From the NCBI GenBank assembly GCA_903892415.1, contig CAITIQ010000011.1, forward strand, positions 1 through 35,721: DNA of 35,721 bases. The letters run 5' to 3'. The notes under the pieces were generated by a model. It saw only the letters and a program-made list of their open reading frames with translations, was not told where the DNA came from and did no database searches. Positions 1 to 6,545 of this stretch are shown here, piece by piece (the first letter of the stretch is position 1; each line of letters opens with the position of its first letter). The stretch is from an uncultured delta proteobacterium (GTDB taxonomy: Bacteria; Myxococcota_A; Polyangia; Polyangiales; Polyangiaceae). Both the position numbers and the translations under genes were made by a program.

Positions 1-2
1 CT

Positions 3-389
3 CTCTATGCAGATAGAGAGGCCGCTGGGAACGACGACGAGGCCAAGACCATGGCCCAGAACCTCCTCGCTCAGGTCGAGGCTCTCTATGCAGAGCGCCA
101 GGAACTACTGGAGGAAGTAGGTATCGAGCCTGCCGTCGCGGTGATTCGGCGTGAGCGAATGATGCGGGAAAACCTGCTCGCGCAGGTGGAGTCTCTATAC
201 GAAGAGCGCCAAGAACATAAAGACGACCGTAGCTCCCTCGAGAGCCAGCTTCGTTCAATGAAGGCGGACCGCGAGCGGCTCGAGCGAGCGCTCGGCTCAC
301 ACGATCCGCTTGAACTTATATCTAAATTTAACTCACTACGTGAACAACAACAACCCAAACCATCGACCATCCGAAGAATCTTCGGCTGA
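3..389 (+). CDS. C-terminal part of a repetitive coiled-coil protein (5' truncated by window edge)
   Basis: The reading frame is open back to the window edge: codons from base 3 read L-Y-A-D-R-E before the first internal ATG at 51. The true start therefore lies outside the window. The visible 128 residues are Glu/Arg/Leu/Gln-rich with heptad-like spacing and almost certainly form a coiled coil. A module of about 17 residues, NLLAQVE(A/S)LY(A/E)ERQE, occurs twice (codons at 60 and 171), and a shorter LYADRE copy sits at the edge. The C-terminus (SKFNSLREQQQ to the stop at 387) is a short basic tail. It ends 22 bp before the PYP gene on the same strand, so co-transcription is likely. I do not recognise the family. 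A structural or scaffold partner of the downstream sensory proteins is only a guess from position. Confidence 0.6.
   Translation, partial: LYADREAAGNDDEAKTMAQNLLAQVEALYAERQELLEEVGIEPAVAVIRRERMMRENLLAQVESLYEERQEHKDDRSSLESQLRSMKADRERLERALGSHDPLELISKFNSLREQQQPKPSTIRRIFG
60..221 (+). repeat. Imperfect coding direct repeat (17 codons, 111 bp apart)
   Basis: Units at 60-110 and 171-221 encode NLLAQVEALYAERQELL and NLLAQVESLYEERQEHK. Twelve or more residues are identical, while synonymous codons differ. This indicates an old duplication kept by selection on the protein rather than a recent DNA duplication. A third, partial LY-acid-R unit begins at base 3. Confidence 0.6.
371..385. promoter_or_regulatory. 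Near-perfect palindrome just upstream of the PYP gene
   Basis: CCGAAGA-A-TCTTCGG has two 7-bp arms around one central base. It overlaps the last codons of the coiled-coil gene, 27 bp before the PYP start codon. The one-base centre makes it a poor RNA hairpin, so a dimeric regulator's operator is a more natural reading. No regulator gene is adjacent, and it may be chance within the codons for I-R-R-I-F-G. Confidence 0.25.
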
Positions 390-411
390 GGCCACCGAAA
401 AGCTCATCCCA

Positions 412-780
412 ATGTCATTTGTCGAATCCAGTCTCTTGAGCAACCTCGACATGATCTCGCGCGATCAAGCAAACGCAGTCAACTATGGCGTAGTCAAAGT
501 GGACGACGCTGGCGTGATCCAAATGTACAATCGCTGGGAGGCCGAGATGGCAGGTTTCTCACCCGCGACGACCGAGGGAAAGAACTTCTTCACCCAGATT
601 GCCGTGTGCACCAACAACCGGCTCTTCTTCGGTCGCTTCAAGGATGGCGTCGCCAAAGGGGACCTCGACGTCGAATTCAACTACACGTTTACCTACAAGA
701 TGCGCCCTACGAACGTGGGCATTCGGCTCTATCGCCACAAGCCCTCACGAACCAACTGGGTATTCGTTACCAAGAAGTAG
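412..780 (+). CDS. pyp: Photoactive yellow protein (PYP, xanthopsin) blue-light sensor
   Basis: PYP is a small soluble PAS-fold photoreceptor that binds p-coumarate as a thioester on one cysteine. Starting at ATG 412 the protein is 122 residues, close to the 125 of the Halorhodospira protein. It aligns without gaps over the chromophore region as I recall that sequence. The chromophore cysteine is C66 (family C69) in AVCTNN. Y39 (Y42) and E43 (E46), which hydrogen-bond the phenolate, are present in MYNRWEAEM. The stretches EGKNFF, YTFTYKMRPT and the terminal NWVFVTKK are also family-like. Family T50 and R52 are replaced by A47 and F49, which should alter the phenolate hydrogen-bond network and probably colour or kinetics. 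An upstream in-frame ATG at 310 lies inside the coiled-coil gene and is disfavoured. The Shine-Dalgarno match is weak. A CheA-like gene follows after 58 bp. No tyrosine ammonia lyase lies nearby. Confidence 0.93.
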   Translation: MSFVESSLLSNLDMISRDQANAVNYGVVKVDDAGVIQMYNRWEAEMAGFSPATTEGKNFFTQIAVCTNNRLFFGRFKDGVAKGDLDVEFNYTFTYKMRPTNVGIRLYRHKPSRTNWVFVTKK

Positions 781-838
781 TTCAGACCTCGTCTCGAACG
801 ACGCTCTTGAGAAACCATTGACGGTATCGGAGGACTCT

Positions 839-2269
839 ATGTTGCTATCAGAAAAGTTTAAGCAGATGACGGGGGAGCGCCTGCTCCCGCAGGTCTCCAG
901 CCTACTGGATGACATGAAGGTGGATCAGGCCATCCGTGACAAGGTGATGGACTACGCGCGTTCCAAGGCTGCGTCGATCGCTGAGCTGGCTGACGCGCTC
1001 GGGGCGCCGGAGGACGAGCCGGAGTTATACCGTTCCATTGGCTTTCTCTGGTTGGAGCTAAAGACTGAGTGGGTTCGCTACAACCAGACAATGAACTACC
1101 AGTGTGTCCGTGATGGTGAGGCTGAGCCGTCAGTGTTCATCAAGGGTTCCGTTTGCGCGGACATCCTCACGGCAGTGGAAGGCTTCATGATGCCCTCCGA
1201 GGTGGAGAAGCTCGACGCTATCTGTGTAGAGCCAGTTGCGATTGGCGGCCCCGACGTCAACGGCACGCAACGCTTTCTGAAGCACTGTGAGGGCCAGATC
1301 GCTAGTGTCGCGCGAATATTCTCGCAGGCCTCCGATGCAGCCGCCAGCTTGTCCGAGCTACGTACTGCGCAATCACTGCCGGCAACTCGGCTTGACGTGC
1401 TGACGAAGCGCTATGAGAAGATGCTGGCGGATCTGGCGCAAGAGGCGGACCGTGTGCTCGCCGTCGACTTCGACACGGTATGGCCAATCCTCGCCGACTG
1501 TGTGGAGGCTATGGCCCGTGACACAGGCGCTCGCATCACCGTTGCCAAAGCCGCAGCCCCCGACCTCAAAGTGGATCTCCGGCTCGCTCGAAAGCTAGCG
1601 GACGTAACCAGGGGTGCGGGAGCCGTGCTCTTGGCCTTCGCCCAAGAGAAGCCGGAGGCCCGAAAGGCACAGGGGAAGGCCGCCCACGCGGAGTTCAGCG
1701 TAGCCGTCGTCTCAGGCGAACGCTCGACCGAGCTCCGACTGGCCTTCGAGGGACGCGGAGACTTGGGCCGTACCCTGGAGGCCAATGAGGAAGCGCGCGG
1801 CGCCTGGAGTACTTTTCTGGCGGAGCTCGAGGTGATGGGCGCAGCCGCTTCGGTCGCCGATACCGAAGGCCGCTCGACGGAAGTGATCATTACGATTCCG
1901 CGCGCCGGACTCGCTAGTGGTGAAGGATTCGTAGTCGTTGAAGGTCGCGGCTCGCTGGTCTGCTTCCCGAGCAGCGCCTTGCTCGATTCCCCGGGCGAGA
2001 AAGCGGAGGCCACCTTGGACCTGCGGAGCGACCCAGCGGCGCCGCCAGCGACCTATCGCGTTACCTTCGCCTCGGGTCGCAGCGTTGAGGTCATCGGCAG
2101 CGGCGCGCCGACGCGGGCACAAGGCGTTGCTCTCCCGGCGGCCATGGTAGACGCCAGCTATGAGCCAACCTTCGCGTTCGCCGTACTGACTCCCCGAGGA
2201 GCTGCGGGGCTGCTCGACGAGCGAGCCTTTCAAGTTCTGCGTTCACACATTGCACCGAGTGCTGAGTGA
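839..2269 (+). CDS. CheA-like protein with degenerate ATP-binding motifs (probable pseudokinase)
   Basis: The ATG at 839 has an excellent GGAGG five bases upstream, giving 476 residues; the frame is open further upstream but would overlap pyp. Residues 1-200 are helical and unfamiliar, with an RLDVLTKRYEKMLADL helix near 184-199. Residues about 205-355 follow the layout of a CheA-type HATPase domain. The N-box region retains PEARKAQGK (272-280; CheA has PEERxxxGK) but lacks the RNAxDHGIE asparagine and histidine. The G1 region reads FEGRGDL instead of DDGxGID. The domain closes with a STEVIITIPRA strand, as CheA does with GTxxxIxLP. Residues 363-470 look like a weak CheW-type regulatory domain (GFVVVEGRG...CFP, ...AVLTPRGAAGLLDE). 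ATP binding is therefore unlikely, and a scaffold or coupling role is inferred. The stop overlaps the next start as GTGA. The CheA relationship is a pattern judgement, moderately sure. Confidence 0.7.
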   Translation: MLLSEKFKQMTGERLLPQVSSLLDDMKVDQAIRDKVMDYARSKAASIAELADALGAPEDEPELYRSIGFLWLELKTEWVRYNQTMNYQCVRDGEAEPSVFIKGSVCADILTAVEGFMMPSEVEKLDAICVEPVAIGGPDVNGTQRFLKHCEGQIASVARIFSQASDAAASLSELRTAQSLPATRLDVLTKRYEKMLADLAQEADRVLAVDFDTVWPILADCVEAMARDTGARITVAKAAAPDLKVDLRLARKLADVTRGAGAVLLAFAQEKPEARKAQGKAAHAEFSVAVVSGERSTELRLAFEGRGDLGRTLEANEEARGAWSTFLAELEVMGAAASVADTEGRSTEVIITIPRAGLASGEGFVVVEGRGSLVCFPSSALLDSPGEKAEATLDLRSDPAAPPATYRVTFASGRSVEVIGSGAPTRAQGVALPAAMVDASYEPTFAFAVLTPRGAAGLLDERAFQVLRSHIAPSAE

Positions 2270-3003
2270 GTGAACCGCTCCTACGCGACTTTCGCGCTCG
2301 ATGGCTCTCCGGCGCCTTGCCGATGGTCATCGAGCACAGCGCAGGAGCGCCCGAGCGAATATGCGCCTCCCCCTCCCTCTGGATGGGGGGCAAACGCGTA
2401 GCGGAGCTACTTCGCGAGGCTGGACTTGGTGAGGGGCATCGGGTCGGCTACTCGGGGCAATCGAAGATAGCGTGGGTGCAGACGTTCGTAGGGTGTCTAC
2501 GGGCAGGTGCCTGCTTCACCCCGGCAACAAGTATCGCAGGAGCCGAAGAGGAAGGCGTGAGCGCCTTCTTCGACGAGCAACTCGAGCTCATACCTAAGCG
2601 GAGTGCGACCAGCGCTGACGGTGGTCGTATCAGGTTCAGCGATGGCAGCTCACTTTCAAACGAAGATCTCAGCGCAATATGGCAAGAACTCCCGTCGATC
2701 ATGGACCCTTCGCACGAGCGACTCGGGGCCACCGGGGATTGGGGCTCGGACTTTCGACTCTTTGCTATCGAGCTGCTCGGAGGTCTGCGCCAAGGCCTGG
2801 AAATACATATCTACGGGACTGACGTGGCAGCAGCTGACGTGGCAGCGAAAGGGTGCCTCCCTCACCTTCTCGTGGGACCCCATTGGAACTCCCAAGACCT
2901 CGGATTCCAAGCGCAAGTAACGCAGCGGATCGAACTGCGGCATTCAAACGCGCCGCGACAACAGCTTCAGAGTCATTGTGTTAGCGGGCTTCTCCGCGAT
3001 TGA
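2266..3003 (+). CDS. Truncated, motif-less relative of ANL adenylate-forming ligases
   Basis: A GTG start at 2266 overlaps the preceding stop by 4 nt (GTGA), implying translational coupling. The 245 residues resemble the N-terminal half of acyl/aryl-CoA ligases. A GGKRVAELLREAGLGEGHRVGYS segment (described by position, about 37-59) is followed by WVQTFVGCLRAGACFTP, matching the ANL pattern G-x-G-D-R-V and CLRAGAxxxP. A later GLRQGLEIHIYG matches the ligase strand before the acyl pocket. The ATP P-loop (T-S-G-T-T-G-x-P-K) is missing; its place is taken by RIRFSDGSSLSNEDL. The whole adenylate core and C-terminal lid are absent, at about 245 against 500-550 residues. The tail from 225 on is low in family features. 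PYP needs p-coumaroyl-CoA ligase, so a decayed or repurposed ligase next to pyp is suggestive. Catalysis is not expected. An unrelated origin cannot be excluded. Confidence 0.55.
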   Translation: MSEPLLRDFRARWLSGALPMVIEHSAGAPERICASPSLWMGGKRVAELLREAGLGEGHRVGYSGQSKIAWVQTFVGCLRAGACFTPATSIAGAEEEGVSAFFDEQLELIPKRSATSADGGRIRFSDGSSLSNEDLSAIWQELPSIMDPSHERLGATGDWGSDFRLFAIELLGGLRQGLEIHIYGTDVAAADVAAKGCLPHLLVGPHWNSQDLGFQAQVTQRIELRHSNAPRQQLQSHCVSGLLRD

Positions 3004-3028
3004 CCTAGACCCACGAAAGGGCACTTCC

Positions 3029-4825
3029 ATGCAGGAAATCGATCTTAATCAGCAGCACGAGGAGCTGCTCGAGTTCGTCTATCTCAGTCCCTTCGCCCTG
3101 GCCCGCATCGACGAGTCCGGAGCGATCGACATGATGAACTCGATGGGCGCCAACCTGCTAATGGAGTTTGCGCCCACGCCGGAGATCACCAATCTCTTGG
3201 ACATTCTGGACACCGTAGACAGCGGAATTCGAGGCCTGGTAGGTGCCTTCGGGGAGGAACGTGGCCCCATCTGTGAGGGCTACCGTATCCCGATTAACCG
3301 AGACTTCGGTGAGCCCCTGGTGCTCACCCTTACACTACTGAAGCTAAGGCCGGGTCGCATCATGGCTGCCTTCGGCGACATCTCGAACCTCGAGGCCGCG
3401 CAGCGCGCCCAGCGCTTCTTACTAGACAATGTCTCGGACGGGCTGGTCACAGTCGAGGCCTCGGGCACGATGGCTACTCAGTGCTCGGCTTCGCTAACGC
3501 ACTGGCTAGGTGCTCCCACCGCTGACACCAAATTGTGGGATTTCGTCGCGGAGAAGTGCCCTCGTTATGCCGCCGAGCTTCAAGTTTGCTGGGAGCTGAT
3601 GCTCGATGACGTTCTTCCGCTGGAGCTGGCGATCGACCAACTACCCAAGCGACTCGACGTGGACGGCGTTCCGCTAGGCGTTACCTATCAGCCGCTGCTT
3701 CAGAACGGCGTTCTATCCAACGTCCTCGTCGTGATGCGCGACCTGACCGCCGAGCTCGAACGTGAGCGCTTGGACGCGGAGCAACGTGAACTCTCGGCGG
3801 CCCTGTCGAGACTCTCTCAGGACCGTGAGTCCTTCCGCTCATTCTTTGACGAGGCGTCGCGTATCGTCGACTCGCTGGTGAACGGGCAAGCGGCATCAAT
3901 TGTATTACTCGCCCGCGAGCTCCATACCCTCAAGGGAGCTTCATCTCTGTTTGGGCTGACCAGCGTTGCGGCACTCTGCCACGGTTTTGAGGATCGAGTC
4001 CTCAGTAGTGGAACGATGCTCGAGCATGGCGAGAAGGAGCGACTGCGAGCGCGTTGGGAACAGCTTGAGCAAAGCATCCGGGGGCTGCTCGGTAGCGAAA
4101 GCAGCGGGGTTACCTGGACCAAGACCGAGTACGCAGAAGTCTACAAGATGATGACGGCCAATAGCTCCCGCCAAGCCGTGCTCGAGAAACTTCAAACGCT
4201 TGCGCTCTCGCCCATACAAGGCCAATTCGCGAACTTCGCTGCGCAGGCGGTTGCATTGGGCGTGCGCCTTGAGAAAGCGCCAATAGCAACCACCGTCAAT
4301 GCAGACAGCATTCGCGTACGTAAAGGACACTTTGCGCCCTTCTGGGCCGCCTTTGTTCATGCGGTGCGCAATGCAGTCGACCACGGAATCGAGTCGGCCA
4401 GCGAGCGAGCCGCCCAGGGGAAGGACGCAACAGCCAAGCTTGATTTCATTGCGTCGCGCACAGCCGAGCACATCGTTATCGAGCTGCGCGACGACGGCGC
4501 CGGTATCGATTGGGAGGCGATCCGTCGTAAGGCCGCAACGCTCGGGCTACCGAGCACGGACAAGGAAGATCTGATCGCTGCACTCTTTACCGACGGGGTC
4601 TCGACGCGTGACCAGGCCAACGAGACCTCCGGGCGCGGGGTTGGCATGAGCGCGTTGAAGTCCGCTTGCAACGCGCTGGGTGGCTTCATCGAAATCGACA
4701 CACACGTGGGAGTGGGCACCTCGCTGCGCTTTCTCTTTCCGCGTGCCTTCGCCAATCAGCCTTCGCTCCTTCCACCCGTTGGAAGAGCATCGGCGCCCCC
4801 AAAGGAAAGCGAGCTCGCTAGCTAA
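3029..4825 (+). CDS. PAS-PAS-Hpt-HATPase histidine kinase, CheA type, without CheW domain
   Basis: ATG 3029 is chosen because GAAAGGG lies 8 bases upstream; an earlier ATG at 2978 falls inside the previous gene. The protein has 598 residues. Two PAS-like domains lie at about 11-125 and 128-245, joined by helices. An Hpt domain at about 262-360 has the phosphoacceptor H299 in ELHTLKGASSLFG. The CheA-type HATPase domain is intact: N-box HAVRNAVDHGIE (444-455), G1 DDGAGID (488-494), G2 GRGVGM (535-540) and closing strand GVGTSLRFLFP. No CheA dimerisation/P3 helix pair is obvious, and no CheW-like P5 domain follows; the protein ends 28 residues after the ATPase. There is no membrane segment, so it is cytosolic. 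It should autophosphorylate H299 and pass phosphate to a CheY-like receiver encoded elsewhere. Its position makes it the likely output kinase for PYP. The 3' end overlaps the opposing permease gene by 8 bp. Confidence 0.88.
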   Translation: MQEIDLNQQHEELLEFVYLSPFALARIDESGAIDMMNSMGANLLMEFAPTPEITNLLDILDTVDSGIRGLVGAFGEERGPICEGYRIPINRDFGEPLVLTLTLLKLRPGRIMAAFGDISNLEAAQRAQRFLLDNVSDGLVTVEASGTMATQCSASLTHWLGAPTADTKLWDFVAEKCPRYAAELQVCWELMLDDVLPLELAIDQLPKRLDVDGVPLGVTYQPLLQNGVLSNVLVVMRDLTAELERERLDAEQRELSAALSRLSQDRESFRSFFDEASRIVDSLVNGQAASIVLLARELHTLKGASSLFGLTSVAALCHGFEDRVLSSGTMLEHGEKERLRARWEQLEQSIRGLLGSESSGVTWTKTEYAEVYKMMTANSSRQAVLEKLQTLALSPIQGQFANFAAQAVALGVRLEKAPIATTVNADSIRVRKGHFAPFWAAFVHAVRNAVDHGIESASERAAQGKDATAKLDFIASRTAEHIVIELRDDGAGIDWEAIRRKAATLGLPSTDKEDLIAALFTDGVSTRDQANETSGRGVGMSALKSACNALGGFIEIDTHVGVGTSLRFLFPRAFANQPSLLPPVGRASAPPKESELAS

Positions 4826-5558
4826 CCACGCCAACGAGTGAACAGAACGCGGTGGTCAAGAGTGCTGCAAGTTCCAGCTTTGCCTCGACACCGGCAGGTA
4901 CCTGTGTGCGCAGCCAACGTGCCCCAACGTTCCCGAGCAGCAGGCCGGTGACCAATACCCCTGTAGCTGGCAGCAGCTCGACGTGCATGAGCCCGGACAA
5001 TCCGTAGCCCAAGAGTCGCCCCAGGTGCAGTACCACCGCGCAGCAAGAGATTGTGGCAACGTAAGCCTCACCCCGCAGCCCACGTGACATCAACAGCGGG
5101 GCAATTAGGAAGCCAGCCCCGCCCGAAGTCGCAGCAAGCGCGCCTATCGCGCTCCCCGCCGCAAACAGAGCGCCCCGACCCACCCGCAGCGTCACCAATC
5201 CGCGCGCGCGCAAGAGGGCAATCACCGTCGTAGCAAGCAGCAAGGCTGTGACCAACGCTCCGGGTAACCGTGTCAATAGCAAGCCCCCAATCAGGGCTCC
5301 CGGGGCAGTACCAGCAGCCACCAGCATCGCCACACGCTTATCGACCGAAGCTCGATACATCCATGTTCGCTGCACGTTGGACAACATCAATGCTGGTGAG
5401 GTGATAGCCAAGGCCTCATGCGGCCCACGGAGCACGCCAACCACAGAGACCAGCAGCAAGCCGCCGCCCATCCCTGCGATGGTCGTGAGTATCCCGGCGG
5501 CGATTCCAAGGGCTAGGAGCAAGCTCATAAGCAGGGATATGAGTGGAGCCGAGAACAA
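4818..5558 (-). CDS. TSUP (TauE/SafE) family membrane permease
   Basis: The 246-residue, very hydrophobic protein has about eight predicted helices in two halves. The family hallmark follows the first helix: TIAGMGGGLLLVSVVG, and a second copy appears as ATSGGAGFLIAPLL after helix four. TSUP proteins move sulfur oxyanions or small organic sulfur and acid anions across the cytoplasmic membrane. The start is uncertain: the longest frame begins with TTG at 5558, and an ATG at 5528 gives a more typical MSLLLALGIAAG beginning. Neither has a clear ribosome-binding site. A LysR-type gene is divergent 41 bp away, the usual arrangement for a regulator of its neighbour. The substrate cannot be told from sequence. 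Confidence 0.85.
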   Translation of the reverse strand: MFSAPLISLLMSLLLALGIAAGILTTIAGMGGGLLLVSVVGVLRGPHEALAITSPALMLSNVQRTWMYRASVDKRVAMLVAAGTAPGALIGGLLLTRLPGALVTALLLATTVIALLRARGLVTLRVGRGALFAAGSAIGALAATSGGAGFLIAPLLMSRGLRGEAYVATISCCAVVLHLGRLLGYGLSGLMHVELLPATGVLVTGLLLGNVGARWLRTQVPAGVEAKLELAALLTTAFCSLVGVVS

Positions 5559-5599
5559 CGACCAATGATGATTTCGGTTACTTTCGATAATCTCTGCTT
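5559..5599. promoter_or_regulatory. Divergent control region between TSUP permease and LysR gene
   Basis: The 41-bp gap (71 bp if the permease starts at ATG 5528) separates head-to-head genes. It is much more AT-rich than its surroundings. GATAAT at 5586-5591 resembles a -10 element pointing toward the LysR gene but lies close to its start codon. LysR regulators typically bind such divergent gaps. No convincing -35 or T-N11-A box could be fixed by eye. Confidence 0.35.
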
Positions 5600-6475
5600 A
5601 TGCTCGAACCGATTCGCCACTTTCTGCTGATCGCCGAGACCGGTACCTTCACTCTTGCCGCTCGAAAGGCGCACGTAACTCAACCAGCCTTGACGGCTTC
5701 GATTCGACGACTCGAGGATTCGTTGGACTGTCGGCTCTTCGATCGCGGGCGACATGGCGCTCGACTCACCGAAGCAGGCGCCACGCTTCTACCGCACGCG
5801 CGAGCGGCTGTGGTCGCGCTCGATGAGGGAGAGCGCGCGGTCATGGCGCTCGATAGGCTGGAGGCCGGAGAGGTTCGCGTAGGTGGTGGCTCGACTGCCT
5901 GCAGCTACCTACTGCCACCTCTTTTGTCTGCTTTCCGGCGCAAGCATCCGGGAGTTGCAGTCAGACTGCGTGAGATGCCCGAACAATTGGCAGTCGAAGC
6001 CTTCGATGCTGGCGAGCTCGACTTGGTGGTAGCTACCTCCCCGAAGCGAGGAGAGTTGTTCCGCGACGAAACGGTTATTCTGGTTGGCCCGCCAGCGGTT
6101 GATACCGCATCGCTACCGCTCATTACCTTCACCCGCGGAAGCGCGGTTAGGGAGCTGGTCGATCGCCACTTTCCAGAGCGCCCCGTGGCGATGGAACTCG
6201 CGAGTATCTCCACCGTAAAGGGCAGTGTACGCGCTGGACTCGGGGTAGCGCTGATCAGCCGCACGGCGGTTGCGACCGACCTTGGCCTCGGCAGACTCGT
6301 GGAGCTGCGTGACCACCGGACGCCCTTGGCGCGACCGCTGCACCTGATATCGCGCGGGGTCGAGCGATTGTCCGCCGGCGCGCGGGCACTGCGGTTGATG
6401 ATGCTCGCGGATGCACCTCTCCCTCGAGGGCGACGCCGTCAACGAGAGGGCCAGCCGGCGCGCCGCCGGGGCTGA
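5600..6475 (+). CDS. LysR-family transcriptional regulator
   Basis: The 291-residue protein has the standard LysR layout. An N-terminal winged helix-turn-helix occupies residues 1-60 (FLLIAETGTFTLAARKAHVTQPALTAS by position, then IRRLEDSLDCRLFDR). A linker helix follows, then the periplasmic-binding-like effector domain from about 88 (GEVRVGGGSTACSYLLPPLL) to 270. The last 20 residues are an Arg-rich tail (RGRRRQREGQPARRRG) not typical of the family. The ATG at 5600 gives the normal N-terminal length. The arrangement with the divergent TSUP permease suggests it regulates that gene, perhaps in response to a sulfur compound. The effector is unknown. Confidence 0.9.
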   Translation: MLEPIRHFLLIAETGTFTLAARKAHVTQPALTASIRRLEDSLDCRLFDRGRHGARLTEAGATLLPHARAAVVALDEGERAVMALDRLEAGEVRVGGGSTACSYLLPPLLSAFRRKHPGVAVRLREMPEQLAVEAFDAGELDLVVATSPKRGELFRDETVILVGPPAVDTASLPLITFTRGSAVRELVDRHFPERPVAMELASISTVKGSVRAGLGVALISRTAVATDLGLGRLVELRDHRTPLARPLHLISRGVERLSAGARALRLMMLADAPLPRGRRRQREGQPARRRG

Positions 6476-6545
6476 AGTTGGGTAAAATACGTAGCTCTCA
6501 AGGAGCTTCGTGCCGTGGTAGGTTCGACCGAAGGAGCGAGCAAAG

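Noticed and set aside
310..411. Upstream ATG extension of the PYP gene
   Set aside because: Would overlap the coiled-coil gene by 80 bp and add an Asn-rich leader absent from the family; ATG 412 gives the normal length.
1411..2013. 200-codon open frame on the - strand
   Set aside because: Ser/Ala-rich composition typical of an antisense shadow in GC-rich DNA, inside the CheA-like gene.
6476..6545. Possible tRNA, from a GGTTCGA-like string near 6521
   Set aside because: No cloverleaf arms or acceptor stem could be built around it.
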